NCBI GenBank assembly: GCA_947846985.1
Contig: CANTUZ010000002.1
Location: 153,569,889 to 153,633,888 of the forward strand
Direction of reading: 5' to 3'
DNA length: 64,000 nt
From: Fratercula arctica
Taxonomy: Eukaryota > Chordata > Aves > Charadriiformes > Alcidae
The notes under the pieces are model-generated. The model saw only the letters and a program-made list of their open reading frames with translations. It had not been told where the DNA came from and searched no databases. Of this stretch, positions 35,143 to 47,639 are shown piece after piece. The first letter of the stretch is position 1; every line of letters begins with the position of its first letter. A program made the translations under genes and the position numbers.

Positions 35143-35288
35143 AAAGTGTTGATACCCCCAGCTCTGTGCTGGATGCCAATGAGGTCTTTGTGTCGCTGCC
35201 TTCTAATCATGTTGGTGGAAACCTGGAAGGAGAACAGGACAAGGAACCGACCTCAGTGGGGAAAGAGGAGCAACTTAAACCCCGAAAA
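35143..35288 (+). CDS. candidate internal exon of an unidentified gene
   Basis: A 146-base interval bounded on the left by a strong acceptor (pyrimidine tract CCCATTCCTCCTCCCTCCTCAG ending at 35142) and on the right by a strong donor (AAA then GTGAGT at 35289). One frame is open throughout. It would complete a codon started in an earlier exon with two bases (AA) and then encode 48 residues, beginning SVDTPSSVLDANEVFVSLPS and ending EEQLKPRK, in phase 0. The peptide is hydrophilic and acidic to basic, like a disordered protein region, with no domain I recognise. A second frame opens at an ATG in good context (34945, A at -3, G at +4) and runs to 35292. A second acceptor at 34931 (exon from 34932) could give a longer exon. 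Upstream exons were not found. Confidence 0.38.
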
Positions 35289-38200
35289 GTGAGTCACCCC
35301 CTTGGACATGAAAATGTTGATGGACAGTTTGCTTCCCATTCAGCAGCACTACTTATTAATGGGAGGGACCAGTTGATGAAACTGGCCTTGCTTGTATGAG
35401 CAGGGAGTAACGTCAAGAGCTGTGATTGACCCACAAAGTGGGCATAAACATCGTGTTTCATAGCCTTTTCTGTAGCACATTCAAAAGTACAAAGACAGGG
35501 ACATCAGCTGCGTAGAAAATTGGACAGGTAGTAGACGGACTGGCAATAACAGCACTCAGGAAGCGGAGCTCAGCCTGGCGGCACTTCTCCAGGAATCTCC
35601 AGGAATCTCAGCAGGACAGGGCTTTTAGGGAGTATCAGCAAAAGGGAGATTATGTCCCTCAAAAATAATTGGTGTTTGTATAATAGCTTCCAAGTGAATT
35701 TCAGATTCAGCTCCGTGCTATTATTAAACATGAAATAGGTGCTAATGCAAAGGAAGGAGGAAGCAGCTGTACGCACAGTTACTGTGCCAGCGTTTTCTAA
35801 CCTTTTGAAATCTTTTACACTAGATGTCTAACACTGGCAGTGGCCAGGAGAGAAAGGGAAGGAGGGTGCAGAGAAAAAGGGATTTTTGCATTGGCATTGG
35901 CTCTTCCATCAGCATCAGCAGTGGCTGAAGTGTGCGTGTTACTCTACAAAAGAAATAGGGATCAAGAAGTGAGGGAAGTATTTGAAGGAAAATAAACTTA
36001 GCTATCAGTTCCACCCCCCTTCCTCTCAGAGGATTTTGATTAGGCTGCTTCTGACAAGCCTGAAGGAAGGACCTCGGTTGTTCATCTCAGCCTTATGGAT
36101 TTGTGCCAGGTTTCTGGTCACATTTATACTGACTTGTCCATAGCAGGATAGAAAAAAAATGTCCTATTTTTAGCAAACACAACGATCTAGCATATGGCCT
36201 GCAGTCTATCATCCTGAGCCCTGGATGCCACGTTGCATAAAAGGAGCAGGGTTATTTGGGATCGCTGCCTGGATGGGAAGACCTCCAAGGACAATCTCTG
36301 AGGTGTCAGTGTTTCAAGAGGTGATGTACTTTCTTGAGTCTGTGCATCATCTTGCTTAATGACGCTAAAATCTTTCATGTGAAGCAAAAGCCATGGTCCT
36401 CACTACTTGTGGTCAGGTTCCAAATTTTACAGCATCTGCAATGATTTTTGAAAAGGGTGCCTCTGCCTCCTCAGATAATGGTGCATTATGGCCATACCTC
36501 CTGAAAAGCTGTCTATGCAGTGTGTGCATTTCTTCTGAAAATCTGATCACTTACTTGGTGTCTTGTTGTGAATTCTTTGACTAGTTTGACTCTGAAAGAT
36601 ATGGGATGTTTTTGGAAAAACAGTGATGTAGACCATAAAATGATCAGTCTTTATAAATGCTTTAACGATATCCACCCTTGTACCTTTGCTATTCTCTCCT
36701 ACTTCTTGAATACGTTACCCAGAAACCAACAGCACTACAAATCCATTGGTTATTACTGCTATAAAATTGGAGTATTATCATGCAGAAGGTGGGGGAAAGT
36801 ATATTTTAACCTAATTGCTTAGCTGTGTGGATCTAGCAGAGCACATCCATGATGTGGACGTTAGGTAATGCCTGTAGATGGCATTGCTGTGGCCTGTTCA
36901 GGAGCTAAAGGTTGATGCATACATGAACTGAAGTGCTCAGCTCTGATCTAGATGCCTTCTCCTTTGACCTGAATGTTTTTTTATTTAGTAGACCCAGAAG
37001 TCCAAGATTCACTAGCCCACAGTTGTTGAATGTGACCCTAGACCAGTAACTTCTAGCTGTATGACCAACCCTAGACTTTCCGGATGACATCAGTTTGTTC
37101 AAGATAAAATGTCTGTCATGTAGACTCACCCTCCAATTTAGTTATTAGAGGCCTCCTTCTTTAGAAATTGGGGAGATGGTGACACGTCTCAGGCCATCTT
37201 GTCCTAAAATTCACCTATTCCTAAAATAGCCATTCTATGAATTTTACTTTGGAAGTGACCACTGATTATGAAGATAGTCTCTCATGTCTAGTTTGGGTTA
37301 AAATGTCTTCTACAAAGCTCTTTATGTTTTCAGTTCAAATGATGAGGTTAGATGAGGTAAATCTCATTTTCTTGCCATATCAGTCTTGCAGACCCTGAGT
37401 TTGGAGGTGTCTTGAGGTATTTATGAGCAAAAACTTCCCAAGCATTACCTAATTTGGAGAAAATTATTATGATAAATTTATATTCACAAATATTTGTTAA
37501 GAATTTCTGCCTTCCTAAGAGAAAGCTGACAAATGAATCAGAGTGGGTTTTTTTCTCTTTCCGTTCTTTCCTGCATGTCCTTCTCTTTCCACGTTAGGGA
37601 AAGAAACATCCCTATTTCTTCCTGATAGGTGCCTTTACAAATTTCTTTCAGCTGCGTACTATGATATTCCAAAGCTGCTGGGTAGGGTCAATTCACCTTA
37701 ATAAAAATAACATAAAAGTTCACAGCTTTTTTACAAGCTGCATAATGACAGTTGTTTTTTTTTTCCTGTATAGAAGCACTCACAGAGCCTGAGTTTCCTA
37801 ACAATGCTAGGGTTTGGGGTTTTTTTTGTTTTCATTAGAAAGGATTTTTTTCTTTCTTTGAGAGCTCTGGGAACTTTTCTGTTTACTTCTTCATTTGGTT
37901 CATGGACATGTGCAAACTTGTTCTCCCTACAACCGTCCTGTGTAATCTTACATAAATAGTTTGCTTGGTTTAATCAGTGCTCCCTAGCAGGTCTGTTTCC
38001 ACCCCATCTGAAAGGTTTCTGCCTCACCTGTGGCAGTAATCTCCTGACTAAAACTTCTAATGCTACATGTCAAAATAACTCTAAACCAATTTTTACTGTC
38101 CTTAACATGCTGAATCAGAATTTTATGGTGATTCAGGAGCTGTTACTAAAGCAGTTGTATCGCGCCTGCAACACAAATCAAGGGAAGGTCTGGAAGTGGA

Positions 38201-39194
38201 AAACTTGGAGCTCTCCCAAAATGAGCCATCCCCACTTTTAAGCCAGAGCTCCAGGCTTATGCAGTGCCTATGTTTACACTGATAGTGAGACACTGGCCTA
38301 AAACTGCCACTTCTATATAGAGTACATAGTGCACACCCTGTGTGTGCTACAAATACTGTACAAACAGCTTCAGTTGACCACAGAAGCTGTCCAGCCCCAT
38401 CTAGGAAGTTCCGCTGAGCTGCAGGGCTTGCTCTTAAGTCTTCCTACCATGCCTGTCCATGCCTACGTTGTGTTAAGAACATCCTTGAGAACCATGGGCT
38501 GTGAACAGTTGCCATTGGCAAACACCAGCCTTGCCTCTCCTGCTCCTCATTTTCTTCCCTTCTGCACCTGATTGCTTGTCCCTGTTGCCCAGTCTTAGAA
38601 ACAAGTCCAGTAGAAGACACAAGACCAGTTCTGAGAAGGACTTAACACAACAGAGATTATTGCAGTGTAAATATCTGTTATAAAAGAGGGAAGAGCGAAT
38701 TAAGAGTTTGATCTGGGTGAGGAGAGGTCTCAAAGTCAATCTGAAACAGGTAGACCAATAGATTGGTAGACCTACCTTTAAAACAACCTGCACAGGCTTT
38801 CAAACATTAACATTGTAGCGTTGCTCACAGAGAGGCTTCACTCTCAGCTTAACATCAGGGGTGAATACTGAGAATTTATAATCAGGAAAATATAGCATGT
38901 CCTACAGATGGAGACACTCCTGAATTCCTCAGTTAACCTTGAGTGAGATGTGCCTAAAAACAATAATGGATCCAATCAAAGCACTTTATGGTGAACATAT
39001 CTGCTCTGAGCTTTGTTGCTAAGGCCTCCCTGTAATCTGGAGTATTTTCAGACTTCTCCCTTGCAAACTCTACACTCATTCTTAGTTCTCTCACTGCCCT
39101 GGTGCTTCCTTTCAGCAACAGCAAATGCCGTTTTCTTCCTTCTTTTGTCTGACTCTTCAGCAAACTCTCATTATCCCTCCTTGCTTTTCCACAA
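35289..39194. other. non-coding DNA, no gene recognised
   Basis: Possible intron if the exon candidates are real. It contains a 10-bp tandem duplication (CTCCAGGAAT twice, near 35586-35606) and T-rich runs near 37750-37760 and 37820-37850. No repeats of a recognised family and no motif-bearing frames. Confidence 0.5.
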
Positions 39195-39475
39195 ACCTTG
39201 AAAGGCAACTGGGTGGCAAGTAGTTATTGTAGATGCCCATCATGGGGCCCATCGGTTCTGCCAGCTATTCCCGCGCCCCTTTGATGTTGTTGAAGTCTAA
39301 TTCCTTGTGCGAGGGGGACTCCGCTCCCCAGAGCACATTGTGCACCCCTGAGAGAACAAGCTCTCATTGTGCTGCCAGTCAAAGCACAGCGGAGATGCTG
39401 CTGGGGCCGATAATGGGAGATACAAAGGTGGCTGAGATCACAGGCTGAGGAGGGGAGGGAGAGAGAGACAGACAA
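39195..39475. promoter_or_regulatory. G+C-rich island-like block, possible conserved non-coding element
   Basis: This block is richer in G+C than its flanks and ends abruptly on both sides. It holds two SOX-like CATTGTG words (39336-39342 and 39365-39371) and a TCF/LEF-like CCTTTGAT (39279-39286). The minus strand has a short open stretch whose translation includes SPSHKELDFNNIKGARE and, after one stop, MGPMMGIYNNYLPPSC, which looks protein-like. An old processed pseudogene fragment is therefore an alternative. I cannot decide between them. Confidence 0.25.
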
Positions 39476-39789
39476 ACCATATTGGAGTTCAGTGGTTGAG
39501 AAGGACAGCCGGGCTCAATTGGAGGATGGTGGAACAGAAAAGGAGTTTCCATAGAGGTGGTGGAAGAGAAAAGGAACGGCATTTTATCAGTTCAATGAAG
39601 GGCTGGGATTTTTCTTTGAGCCTTGACAGACCTTCTGTTTTTTGAATGGGTTCACTGGCTTCTAGCCCAACATTTGTGCTCCAAGGCAAGCTCCCGCTTG
39701 CAGTGCTTTTGAGGCAGAGGAAGCGTGTTAAAAATACTGGCTTTTTCAGATTATCAGATGACTTCAATATGTGTAAAAATTAAGAAATT

Positions 39790-39844
39790 GTCTCTTTCTT
39801 TTTCTCTTTCTTCTTTCCCCTTCCTCCTCCTCCCTCTCTTTCTA
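39790..39844 (+). repeat. polypyrimidine tract
   Basis: About 55 bases of almost pure C and T (TCTCTTTCTTTTTCTC through TCCTCCTCCTCCC). It has mirror-like character but no AG closes it, so it is treated as low complexity and not as a splice site. Confidence 0.85.
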
Positions 39845-42800
39845 AGGGTAACCAGCTGCATTTAGTTAGCTAAAAATCAAACAACTTTTTTTTCTGTTTT
39901 AGAAAATGTTTCCAGAGGGGGAAAGGCGTTTGAATAGAGGCAAGTCCACCAGCCATTTCAGGGACAGAGTGGAATAAGGGATTATGAAAAGGTTACTGAT
40001 GAGCTGAGCAACTTATATTTAGAAACAAAATGAGATGAGAAATTCCTTGAAAACTAGGTTTTTAAAAATAATTTCAGTGGACTTTTCCTAGCTTTCCATT
40101 GTAATTTTTTGCATGATCTGTATCCATTACATTTCTGTGTAACTGTAGCCATTAACCAGGTGTACTGTGAACAGCTATGTTGACGTTCAGGTCCATTGAA
40201 TTTATCCAACAATAAAGATATGGCAACATACACTGTACTGCACAATTAATAGAGACCTGAGCTGTAAAACTAGGCTTCAGATTTAAACCTCTGCCTTTTG
40301 GAGGTAACAGGATTTGAGATTCTCTTCTTATCAGCATTTAATAGGACTGAGAATGAGGCAATTATTTGCAATGGTGCACATATCAAGAGGGTGAGAATAG
40401 ATGAGTCCAGGCCCTCTTCAATGAAATATAACAAACTTGTTTCACTAAAATGATAAAATAAGGCAGAGTTTAAAAGGCAGATGATACAGAGGGAATAACA
40501 ACCCTCCAAAAAAACCCCACCTTCTTTGAAGACGCAGGTTTTGTTTTCAGTTCTTTCCTTAGCTGCTTCCACAATGCTCTAGAGATCACCCCACTTGTCT
40601 GCACTTTTTAGATCCTTGGGATGACACCCTTCATCTGACTGACTGTCTCTTAGGTTTGAATACATGCAGGGAAGATACCAATGTCAATAGGGAACTCTAA
40701 TAATGAAGTATGGTACAGAGATTAATAGGGTGAATAATAAATTGTGTTCCATTTCTTAATTTATATTATACACTATATCCCTTTGCCTCCCTTCACGGGT
40801 TTTGCTCTGTAATATCATGATGCCCTTGTTCTTTAGACTCGCTTCAGCTCTGTGTTTGGTAATCATCTAGCACAGTTAAAAGAATTGGACAATATGAATA
40901 ATAAATTCAGTAGATATGAAAGGATATGCTGAACAAATGCATGTACATTTTCTCTCTTTGCATATACTTTCTTTACATTATGTACCTCAAACTGTTCAAA
41001 TATTAAAACAGAATTCAAAGGGTAACATCCCATAAAAAGATATTAATATTTGGAATATTATTCTTTTATCATATCCACTCACTTTTTAAACTATATTTGA
41101 GTTACATTATGAATTTTGACATTGAATTTTCTGGCATTTGCCAGATGACTAATCAGGTCAAAATCTCTGTATTGCAACTAATTTGTGTTGGAATGATCTG
41201 TAATGCCATGGCAGAATTGGTTTGTGACATAAATATAAGCATCTGCATTTGCATACAAGCATTTCAGTTCTGCCATCTGGCACCTCCTTCAACAGAAGGT
41301 TAACTCTGCTTATTCTTTAAAACATTGACCTATGGTCTGTTCAATATTAAATAGCAATTGGACTCCTAGAGACCACACCTTCTTCTACAATAAGCAAAAT
41401 TCAGTTTCGAAGCAACCCTTTTGGGATCTTTGCCATCTCTCTGTTGCCTTCCAGAGTGGTTTCTTTATGATGGGGTTGTTCCCACATATTTTGGTTATGA
41501 ACAGCGATATATTGGACTAGAAATGGCAGGTGCATTTGGAAAAAACAAAACAACAAATGAATTTATAAAAGTACTTATGTGTAAGAAAGCCACCAATCTT
41601 AATAATGCCTCTTTAAAGTTTTACTGTGGTACTTTCGGTGTAGTGCTTTAGTGCTTTAATTTGTATCTGCAGTGTCTGCTCTGACAGGTCAACCCTTACG
41701 AGTTATGGTGAGCCAAATCTGAGATTAGTATCCAGTCACTTAATCCTGTGAAAGGCAGTAAATATTACCCATTAACTACAGATGAATTAGTGGCACTATT
41801 GAACTAATGTGAGCTGGGATTTCTGGGAGATATACAGTTGCACAGTAGTGGCTCCACTGATAAACATATTTTCTTATCGCGCTTTTCAGCAAAGCACCAC
41901 TATTTGAATTCCTTGGGCTTGGCTTGTCAAGCAACTACATCACCAAGCAGGTCTCCTCATGCCTTGGATATACCAAAACTTGGGGAAAAAATGTTGCTTG
42001 TAAAAGAATGACAACATGATGTGTGATTACATGGTTCTTAGAAATGATACAGTGCAGGTGGTTGCCCCTGTTTGGGTCTCCAGCAGTAAATACAGGCTGC
42101 GAAGGCTGTGTGTCCTGTTGCTTGAAGAGCTGTCATTTGAGGGCAAATTCCAGCTGAATACCCTTGGGTGTTGTGAGAATGGTTATTTGACCCTGACAGA
42201 AAAAAGTAAATAAATTGTGCATTACTTCAACACAGATTCATGTTCTGTTCTACTTCCAGATGCTGTTCTTTCTATTCCTTTCACTGGTAGCCTGAAAGTG
42301 TTTCTCAAATGTAGGTATGTTTGTGCATACAGGATGAAAGATACCTCATCTAATTTCAGCCGTTTAACCATAATCATATCCCACGAGATCCCACAATACC
42401 TGTTGTGAGCAGGGCAGTGCCCACTGCCATGCCCTAGACAGGATCCATCAGGGCTAATTACATTTCACTTACCCAAAGTTGTCCTTAAAGCTTCTGATTA
42501 AAAGTTTTTCTATATTTCTCCTAAGACCTGACTGCGCTGTGACAGCATCGTTTCCATACTCCGTTCAAAATGTTCTTTACTGTTGTGTGAGTTATCACCC
42601 ACATATGCAGCTGTTAAGAAAGCACTTAGAAGCCTTATGGGAGGAAAAGCACATAATGTCACACACACAAACACTGACTGAAATTATCACAGAACAAGGA
42701 CAAGAAGCAACTAGTTTGTTGTTACAGACTGTGTCAACAAGGTTAATATATCTCTGTATTATCACTGTGTCTAAGCCTTATTGTGGCAGGCAGCGTGCAA

Positions 42801-44219
42801 GCACTGTGTACACTCTGCTCCGATCCCTGTGTCTTTAGAAGCTAAAAAAATGCTTATTTGCTACAGGGACTTGACTTTTGGATTTGGCCTTTTCTTCAAC
42901 TCTTTTATAATACTTTTTGGCCCAAATATTGTTCATATTTAAAGATGATCCTGTTTGCTGAGAATGGAAACTATCACAGTGGAAACTATAATCTCTGCCT
43001 TTCCTGTAGCAGCAGGCGGGAAGTTCTTCCTTTCCCCTGGGTGAGAGAAGTTGTCATGCACCAGAATCCAGAGAAAAACCCTGCCCTCGCAAAGACTTGA
43101 TCTCATGAAGAAGGATTACCCATACAATGAGTCTGCTGCCATCAAACATCTCTAAAGTTCAGTCTCACGAAAAATATGTCTTCCCACCCATAAAGTGGTT
43201 TCTGCTATTTTTAGCTTCTGGGCAGAAAATAAAATCAGTGGGAAAAAAGACTGCTCAAATGAGGGAAGAAAATGCTCTGAATTACTGCATGAATTCCTTT
43301 CTGAGGAGGAAGTACACTCACGTGGAAAAATTACCTTCAGCTTCTCCTTCTCAAAAGTTTCCAAATTTTCATTGAGCAAAAGCAAAGGAAGCAATAACTA
43401 AAGATGAATCAAGAACTATCGATGAAGAAACTATGAACACGTGAAAGTCTTACGCAGGTCTCTGCTTCTGACTCTCAAGGATTCATCCTTCTTGAAACAG
43501 AATTTTTTACAGTGTCATATTGTGTTTTCATCTGGTCATGCCTCACGAGTGAAACCAGAACTCCTACTCTTTTGTCCCTCTTTTCTCCCAGATGTCTTCC
43601 TCCAAATAGCAATCATGAGACTTGACTGCTAGTGACACCCTTTCTTTGCCTCCTAAAATTTGGTTAATGCTTTCAATTTTTTCTCCTTAAGCCAGTGGGA
43701 CACAAACTCCTACCCTGAGCATCTCCTGTCATTAACTGAGTCCAGGAAATAATGTTTTGGTAAAAAGTTATGGTTTGGTTTTTTTTACTGACCATATCCT
43801 TTTTGTTAACAACATCATCTTTGTTTGGGAATATTATTAGCCTTTTGAAGATTTGCAGCTTTGTTGAGCACCGCATTGCAATGCCTTTTGACCATGATTC
43901 AGAAGTTATTTGAGGACATGCCTACAGCTTTGTGACCTCCCAGATTCCATATGACCAGGCTCATCAGTAATGCTTATTTATATGAATAAATGAGTACAGG
44001 TCTGTGTGCATATAATTAGGATTCAGATGAAGGATTGAGCTGAAGGGGTGTTTCAAACTAGCATGACTTAAGTAGCATTGACTGGCCGGCCTTGGCTATG
44101 CCTTTTCATGTTATTTTTTTCTACTAGAGGTTAAGCTAGATATTAAATACTGATTGCAAGAATATAGAAAACAAATGTGGAAAGTGAGCCAGGTGGAAAG
44201 ATAAACTGGTAAATTTTCA
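39845..44219. other. non-coding DNA, no gene recognised
   Basis: A+T-rich sequence with chance frames up to 119 codons (42479-42838), none with motifs. It includes a small CA run near 42660-42670 and a 9-bp tandem (TAGTGCTTT twice, near 41641-41658). Confidence 0.5.
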
Positions 44220-44520
44220 GGAAATTGTGATTCTTCTTTATGTGAGGTATAATATTGACCCCAAATATGAAATACGATAGCCTAAACTGAGTCATTTAAA
44301 GGAGAAACATATGCCCAGTAATCATTCAGACATTCAGGCGTCTCGTTACATTGCAGCAATTTTTCTTTTGTCATAATTCAGCAGAAAATTTTATTTGCAA
44401 TAGAAAATTAATTTTCCTAATTATGGTCTGCTACGGACTTTATAATGATTTTTTGTCAACATAAATTATCAAGAGGTGTTATGTTGTGTAAAATTATTCA
44501 ACATGTAATCATACTTTATA
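44220..44520. promoter_or_regulatory. candidate conserved non-coding block (POU/homeodomain-type words)
   Basis: An A+T-rich block with ordered motifs and little simple repeat: a POU-like ATTTGCAA (44393-44400), AAATTAATTTT (44405-44415), CTAATTATG (44418-44426) and further AT-hook-like words such as TAATGATTTTTTG. No frame or repeat explains it. The enhancer reading is inference; A+T richness alone produces many such words. Confidence 0.2.
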
Positions 44521-44957
44521 GAAAATATAGGTTCTTCTCATATCCATGTCCCTCTGAGGGAATTTCATTTGGTTGATTTATAGTGGCAGAGGGAAGACAC
44601 TCACTTTTGTTATTTTACTTTCAGGTGCGTCAATTCTTGCCTATTAACTGTTTAAATGAGTTTCTCTTTTTTTTTTTTTCTTTTTTTTTCATTTATTTAT
44701 GCCTTGACAGGTCATGCCAGATCCTAAACACAGTTAGCTCTCACCTATTTAAGGATTTAATCTACTGATGTTTTTATCTGGCAGAGTATTTCACTTGTTT
44801 TTCTGCTGGTAGATAATCTGTTAATAAAATATAATCCAAATATAATTAATGATTAAAGTGGTCATTTGAAAGGCAAAAACATTTAGTCTTAAGAAATGCA
44901 ACTATGCCAGGAATTCAGCAAAGTATTTGAGTAAGTATTTAAGTAATGAGACAGATA

Positions 44958-45105
44958 GCCTAGGAATGTGGTGGAGTCCTCTTTAGTGAAGGCTTTTGAG
45001 ATTGATGGTTGAATAACCATGTGGGAATGATGACATGGAAGTAGCTGATTCAGGCTGAAGGCAGAGAGCTTAACTAGATGACGATTTTGTCCAGCTCACA
45101 TTCTC
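44958..45105 (+). mobile_element. ancient CR1/L3-type 3' end fragment
   Basis: Words in the family order: GTGGTGGAGTCCTC, TTTAGTGAAGGCTTTTGAGA, GTGGGAATGATGACATG, then AACTAGATGACGATTTTGTC, corresponding to the CR1 end VVESP..LEVFK and CTAGATGACCT..GTCC. It is diverged and short, with approximate boundaries. Confidence 0.5.
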
Positions 45106-47639
45106 TACTGTCCAGTTTTTAGCGCGAATAAACTCCAGAACAGAAAAAAAAAAAACAACTAGGCAGTGTCTCAAAGAATTTGAATTCAGTCTGACTCAGG
45201 AAAGCAAACTGAAAAACTTTGCTACCATGTAAATGAACATTGTTTGATGTGATGCACCCAGTGTTGAATATGACCTCAAAAGAAGGAAAAGCCTGAAAAT
45301 ATTAATCAAGGAAGTGAGATCAAAGGGATATTATGAATATCTTGCATTCAATTTATATTAACCAAAAAAAAGGGAGAGGGAAGTGTTTTTTAATCTTATG
45401 GGCAGTGTGTTTATTTGTTCACTGACGCCTGAAAAGCAGCAAGTCCTGAAAAAATGGATGACATGAGGAAGAATGAGTGAAGAGTTCTTGTACAAAAGGT
45501 TATAAATTACATGGATTCTAATATAATAGCAGAATAATAGGAAGCTTTAATAAGAATTGATTCTTGTTTGTTATAGGTGTTATCCAGACATAAGAATAAG
45601 ATACAGTCCTCAAGGAGTCATCTGGTAAATAGTATGCACCACAATGGAATATTCATGGATCGTGATAACATACAGTTTGTTTGCTAATTTTTTATACTGA
45701 AAGCAGTAAAGCTATTTAAAAACAAAAGTCACAGTTGATGAGTTTCAATCCTTAATTCAGTTTCTTTTAATTAAAAACTCAATAGACAAAAGCCTACAGT
45801 AAGTTTATCTTCTGGACTAATGGAGCACAACATTTCATTTGTTAGAAGTAACTCAGAGGACTGCAAAATAACAATAATTAAAAATTTAAAAGTTAAAAAA
45901 CTAAACAAGTTTGTTTGAAGATGTTTGCATTCAGATCAATGCAAAATGGTGAAACATTTTGTATGTTTTCCATAGACCTTGAACCAATTCCCTAGTTAGG
46001 GCTTAAACCCAGCATCAATTTTGTTTTCATGACTTGCAGCTCATTTTGCACTGGTGGGACTGATCATGAGAATCTGGGTGGCATAAATCAGTGTGTCTTC
46101 TCCACCACTCAAGAATATCAACCCAAACTTGTACAACCTTGACTGAGTGAAAACATGGGCCAGTGAAGAATTTCTAATCTCCCAGGCAGAGCGCACTTTT
46201 GTCTGTTATTTCTGAAGGTGAGAGTTACACAGCAGTAAGAAGCCACCATCAAGGACAAGGGCCCAAATCTGTTAGTGAATGTACAGGCTACTGACACAAA
46301 AACTAATCAAAGCTTAATTGTAGAAGTAGTGATTTCAGGCAGAACTAGGCTGGGGATTGCAAGAAATCTGGGCCCTTTTTGATTAACAGAGTACTTGTCT
46401 AGCTACATGCACTGTGTAACATTTGTTGTCCTCATAGCACATCATTTCCTTCCTCCTTGTTCCTAGCAGTGACAGTAGTCTGTAGTGTTATAGAGTAAAC
46501 TATTAAAAATATATAGGTCCATAGTATTATAAAGGGTTTTTCTTAACATTAATTCTTTCTCTATTTATCTTTATGACTTTTTCCCATCCTGAGAACACTT
46601 TGTCAAATCATAGTAGATTTCAGAAAGGTCACAATTTTCATTGTAAAATCAAACGTTCTGCAAGCTAATTTCAAGACTCATGAGCAATTTTCATAGTATC
46701 TTGGTGATTTGTGCTAAAATCAGTGTCCATATTCAAAAGAAATGCAAAAATGTTGCTTTCGGTTAGAGGTCAGACAGTGAATATGCATAAATACCCATTA
46801 AAACCGTCATGGCTCAAAAAAATGCAAACATTACGAAATCAAGAGTTCAGGTTCCCAGCAGCTGAATGCCCTTGCTACCACTGTGCTAACTGTGGGGAGC
46901 AGACCAGCAGTAACAGAAAGGTGGGTCTGGATGACCTTCACTTGTCGTTGTCATTGATTTAGTTTCAACCATGAGCAGCTTCAGCCTGTACCCTCTGCAC
47001 AAGTCTTGTGTGAAGGCCCCCAGAAATACATAGAGGCTTCTGCACATAGCTCCAGAAGTTCTTTTCTAGAGGTAGGATTCTGGTTTGATCGCTTATACAA
47101 CTAGAGAAGGCAGGTTTCATGGTATGACAGTGTCCCAGCTGCATCCACAATGCCTATGGTAGATTCTCAAATGTTGCATCAGTAGGAATTGGGCGACCAT
47201 TTTTGGATACTTTGTTTTTTCACAAAAAAAAATATCCATTTTCAGGATGATATAAACAGTTCACAAATATTTGTAGCTGGGGACTAGAATGCGGTGGGGG
47301 GGAGATGAAGAAGTGGAGAGTGTAGGTATGTACATTCACACAAATAGCTCCCAGGTAACTGTTCTCAGTAAAGGCTGCTTTTCTCCCCTCCAACACAGGG
47401 GGAGATTGCACTGAATCATTACTAACAAAAGGAAGGAAGTAAGTCTTAGCTGAACACCTCTTTTTGCCTTATGGAATGCATGGAGAAACCTCATTTTATT
47501 GATTTGGTAAAATCAAACAGTAAATTTTGTAGATAGTTCTTCTTTTTTATGGACAAATCATGAAGAACCCACTGTAAGCATTTGTATCACAGATTGCAGC
47601 TGAGTTTGTTAATGATACACACCATATACTCATGTTATG
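45106..47639. other. non-coding DNA, no gene recognised
   Basis: A+T-rich, possibly intronic. It contains an A run near 45144-45156 and no recognised repeat family or motif-bearing frame. Confidence 0.5.

Noticed and set aside
42479..42838. 119-codon plus-strand frame
   Set aside because: No motif or homology that I recognise, and it sits in plain A+T-rich DNA.
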